Shown in pieces: positions 5,481 through 7,116 of a stretch of 7,116 nucleotides of DNA (positions within the stretch are counted from its first letter, which is position 1; every line of letters starts with the position of its first letter). The stretch spans positions 1-7,116 of the forward strand of contig JAPLMO010000105.1 of NCBI GenBank assembly GCA_026386995.1, in the 5' to 3' direction. The stretch comes from Planctomycetota bacterium. Its GTDB lineage: Bacteria; Planctomycetota; Phycisphaerae; FEN-1346. The position numbers and the translations under genes are program-made. The notes below the pieces were generated by a model, which ran no database searches, was not told the DNA's origin, and saw nothing but the letters and a program-made list of their open reading frames with translations.

Positions 5481-5879
5481 ATGGGAGTAAGGTTGGCGGA
5501 GACCCAGCAGTTGGCACTAGAGCGAAGCATAGATGTGCCTGCCCTGGCCGCGCGGCTGGACCGAGCGGACATCCTGCTTCTACGTGAATTCTACCTGACC
5601 GGCCGGCCGTTCCCCGACGACACCGAAACCTACATTCTGCGTCTGTTGGCCGACAGGGTCCGCCGGGGCAACGGTCCCCTGGGAAGGCTTTCTTACGGCG
5701 CTATTCGCCGCCGCCTCGAAAACCTGGTGAGTGTTGGCCTGTTGGGCCGAATTGCCCATACCAATCCAGCCGCCTATTACCCTCTGGATTGGGCAACAGG
5801 GCCGGTCCGAAAGATCATCCTTCTTTGTGCGGCCGATTTCGTCGGCGTCTGGAGGGGCCAGGAGGGAAGAGGGTCATGA
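5481..5879 (+). CDS. Small winged-helix-like DNA-binding protein
   Basis: 132 residues; family not recognised by name. Residues about 20-62 are helical (ALAARLDRADILLLREFYL). Residues 68-103 look like a winged helix-turn-helix: LGRLSYGAIRRRLENLVSVG as the helices and LLGRIAHTNPAAYYPLD as the wing. Helices continue to the C-terminus (VRKIILLCAADFVGVW). The ATG at 5481 has no Shine-Dalgarno and follows a TATA box by about 26 bp, so it is probably translated from a leaderless mRNA. Its stop overlaps the next gene's ATG (ATGA), so the two are co-expressed and may act together. The dyads at its own promoter suggest autoregulation, which is inference. An alternative role is plasmid copy or partition control. 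Confidence 0.75.
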   Translation: MGVRLAETQQLALERSIDVPALAARLDRADILLLREFYLTGRPFPDDTETYILRLLADRVRRGNGPLGRLSYGAIRRRLENLVSVGLLGRIAHTNPAAYYPLDWATGPVRKIILLCAADFVGVWRGQEGRGS

Positions 5880-6181
5880 AGCAAGGCAGGCCGGCGGCCC
5901 GGGAAGAGTTTCGGCGTGAGATTCTTAACGCGCTCGGCGGTTACCAGTACCCCGCCACCATCTCAACGGTCAAAGGGCTTCTCAATGCCCGACGCCTGCG
6001 GCCATGTGGCTGGGACACGGTCCAGAAGTACCTCCAGGAGTTGGCGGAGGAACGGCTGGTTCTGCGGCAGGCCCTGCCTACCGAGCGCGGCCGCAAGCCG
6101 TTGGTGGTCTATATCGGCCGATCCCGGCCAACCGAGAGCAGCCGCGACTTTCTGGGAACTTTTTCCAGGGATGGAAATTAG
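5876..6181 (+). CDS. Small winged-helix-like DNA-binding protein, second of pair
   Basis: 101 residues. The layout is that of a winged helix: helix about 8-21 (AREEFRREILNALG), helix about 28-38 (TISTVKGLLNAR), recognition-type helix about 45-60 (GWDTVQKYLQELAEER), then a strand-turn-strand wing at about 61-80 (LVLRQALPTERGRKPLVVYI). The basic N-terminus and wing (KQGRPAAR, ERGRK) suit DNA binding. The ATG at 5876 overlaps the upstream stop by ATGA, with AGGAGG 10 nt upstream; a longer in-frame start at 5789 would lie deep inside the upstream gene and is less likely. The target is unknown. The dyads before 5481 and the repeats at 6409-6471 are both plausible. Confidence 0.78.
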   Translation: MKQGRPAAREEFRREILNALGGYQYPATISTVKGLLNARRLRPCGWDTVQKYLQELAEERLVLRQALPTERGRKPLVVYIGRSRPTESSRDFLGTFSRDGN

Positions 6182-6189
6182 GTAGTGCG

Positions 6190-6222
6190 CCATGGTCCCC
6201 TGGCATTGCGTTGCCAGCATGG
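6190..6222. other. Two-part hairpin after the winged-helix gene pair
   Basis: CCATG (6190-6194) pairs with CATGG (6218-6222), and CTGGCA (6200-6205) with TGCCAG (6212-6217), separated by a one-sided internal loop. It lies 9 bp after the second gene's stop. There is no T-run right after it, so it may stabilise the 3' end of the mRNA rather than terminate transcription. A separate T-run lies at 6294-6298. Confidence 0.4.
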
Positions 6223-6293
6223 ACACTCGCCGCGGACACTCCTTCTGGCCTGAGGCGAACTGATAAGCGGGAGAGAAAACCGTGCGTGCGGCG

Positions 6294-6358
6294 TTTTTGT
6301 AGTAAGTAGTGTAACTATAACAGTGTAATATAATAAAGAAGAGAAAGAGAAGAGAGAG
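6294..6358. other. AT- and purine-rich segment
   Basis: A sharp composition break in otherwise GC-rich sequence. The first half is AT-rich, with AGTGTAA occurring twice, 14 bp apart (6308-6314, 6322-6328), followed by AATATAATAA. The second half is a run of only A and G (about 6333-6357). It sits about 50 bp before three 22-bp-spaced direct repeats, so it could be the duplex-unwinding part of a replication origin. The T-run at its left edge (6294-6298) could also terminate the upstream operon. Confidence 0.5.
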
Positions 6359-6408
6359 TGGTGTTTGTAGGGCTGGAGGAGATGGTGTACCACCTGTTTT
6401 CCGTGCGG

Positions 6409-6471
6409 TGAAAATCTTCCCAGAAAACCCGCAACATCTTCCCAGAAAAGGTTGAACATCTTCCCAGAAAT
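6409..6471 (+). repeat. Three iteron-like direct repeats, 22-bp period
   Basis: The 13-14-base core ATCTTCCCAGAAAA starts at 6414, 6436 and 6458 (the third copy ends AAAT), giving exactly 22 bp, about two helical turns, between copies. A wider 19-bp unit is conserved as roughly TGAACATCTTCCCAGAAAA. Each core contains the small dyad TTC-CCA-GAA. No fourth copy lies 22 bp to either side. Same-face spacing indicates cooperative protein binding. The context (AT-rich segment before, TATA box and HTH gene after) fits either a plasmid origin with iterons or a multi-site operator. Confidence 0.75.
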
Positions 6472-6502
6472 TCCGGCACTGTGGGGGTGAGCAGCGGCAG
6501 GC

Positions 6503-6509
6503 ATATAAA
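6503..6509 (+). promoter_or_regulatory. TATA box for the coiled-coil/HTH gene
   Basis: ATATAAA at 6503-6509 is centred about 26 bp before the ATG at 6532, with no Shine-Dalgarno in between. This repeats the arrangement at 5452/5481 and again suggests an archaeal-type leaderless promoter. The iteron-like repeats end about 32 bp upstream of the box, where an activator or an upstream repressor could act. Confidence 0.5.
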
Positions 6510-6531
6510 CAGGGCCAGCCAATAATCAGGC

Positions 6532-7116
6532 ATGGAGCACCTTGCCCGAGAGTTGGCGCGTCTGGCCTGGCAACTGGAGCGTGACGCTGCTGACCTTGCG
6601 GACTGGGCGAACCGGTCGAACCGTTCGGATGAGTCGCCTGTTGCGGCAAGCCTCGATCGCATCGAATGCCGCCTCGGCGCCGTTCACGAGCACACAAGCG
6701 AACTCCTCCGCCGCGTGCCGGTGGAGTTGGACAAGGCGATCGCGGATCTCAGGCAGGCCCTCCTGGTGCGGCTGGATGAGGCGACCGGGGCGAATGGGTC
6801 GGCTGAGTCGCAAGACCAACCAGGGGCGACTCGGGCGACCGAGACGACTCAGTCGCCTCAGGCAGCCATCCGGGCGCTTACGCCGCAGGAGCGGCGGGTG
6901 TTCCAAGTGTGTTTTCAATCCGGACTTCTCTCATACCACGATATCGCCGGGCATCTGGACATTACGCCGACGGCCGCCAAGAACCTCGTCAACCGGATTT
7001 TCCAGTCGGGTGTGAAGCGGTCGCTCTTTGCCAAGGAGTATCAACACGGTGTGGTCCGCGTGGGGGTTCAGTCAGGCATCCAAGAGCGTATTCTGGGAAG
7101 CCATGCCCGTGAAGCG
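6532..7116 (+). CDS. Coiled-coil and HTH protein, N-terminal 195 residues (runs off the window)
   Basis: The frame is open from the ATG at 6532 to the window end. Residues 1-25 (HLARELARLAWQLERDAADL) and about 38-82 (LDRIECRLGAVHEHTSELL onward) are amphipathic helices suited to a coiled coil. Residues about 84-112 are a polar, low-complexity Ser/Thr/Gln/Ala linker. Residues about 115-165 resemble a sigma-70 region 4 or LuxR-type HTH: LTPQERRVFQVCFQSGLLSY, then HDIAGHLDITPTAAKNLVNR as the turn and recognition helix. A basic, strand-rich part follows (KRSLFAKEYQHGVVRVGV). The likely role is a dimeric DNA-binding regulator or replicon maintenance factor. Its position just after three iteron-like repeats makes it their leading candidate binder. 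I do not recognise a named family, and the true C-terminus is missing. Confidence 0.75.
   Translation, partial: MEHLARELARLAWQLERDAADLADWANRSNRSDESPVAASLDRIECRLGAVHEHTSELLRRVPVELDKAIADLRQALLVRLDEATGANGSAESQDQPGATRATETTQSPQAAIRALTPQERRVFQVCFQSGLLSYHDIAGHLDITPTAAKNLVNRIFQSGVKRSLFAKEYQHGVVRVGVQSGIQERILGSHAREA

Noticed and set aside
5252..5587. Plus-strand open frame of 111 codons
   Set aside because: It overlaps the promoter and first 100 bases of the winged-helix gene at 5481, and its composition is not protein-like.
6409..6471. CRISPR array
   Set aside because: There are only three units with a 22-bp period, leaving 3-8 bp between repeats. This is far too short for spacers, and no cas gene is present.
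5963..6697. Minus-strand open frame of 244 codons
   Set aside because: It runs antisense through the second winged-helix gene, the AT-rich segment, the repeats and the coiled-coil gene. Its product has no recognisable domain, and its middle is just the translated AT-rich stretch.

Overview
The window looks like a stretch of a GC-rich mobile or accessory replicon. Its centre is a complete RIT (recombinase-in-trio) element of about 3.9 kb (roughly 772-4691, + strand). It has three tyrosine recombinase genes that overlap end to start by four bases, and all six catalytic residues are visible in each product. A near-perfect inverted repeat (791-819 / 4664-4692) bounds the trio.

The element sits inside a minus-strand gene and splits it. 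The 5' part (4975 down to 4688) stops inside the right inverted repeat. The 3' part (770 down to 180) carries a DUF2958-like domain. Removing the element together with one copy of the shared hexamer TACGGG restores an uninterrupted frame of about 291 codons. The split gene overlaps the next gene (180 to beyond position 1) by one base, so both belonged to a minus-strand operon that starts near 4975.

An apparently gene-free stretch of about 500 bases (4990-5480) separates that operon from a plus-strand cluster. The stretch contains several hairpins and one intrinsic-terminator-like structure. The cluster has three small genes that look DNA-binding: two overlapping winged-helix-like genes (5481-5879 and 5876-6181) and a coiled-coil plus HTH gene (6532 to beyond 7116). 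Between the second and third genes lie an AT/purine-rich segment and three iteron-like direct repeats with an exact 22-bp period (6409-6471), resembling a replication origin or a multi-site operator.

Organism: both plus-strand transcription units have a TATA box centred 26-27 bp before an ATG that lacks a Shine-Dalgarno sequence. This is the layout of archaeal leaderless promoters. The minus-strand operon and the RIT genes instead have strong Shine-Dalgarno sequences, which bacteria and many archaea share. A GC-rich archaeal replicon carrying a RIT element fits best, but a bacterial host is not excluded. Working model: the right side is a regulatory or maintenance module, the left side is an accessory operon, and the RIT element is a later insertion that broke the operon's first gene.
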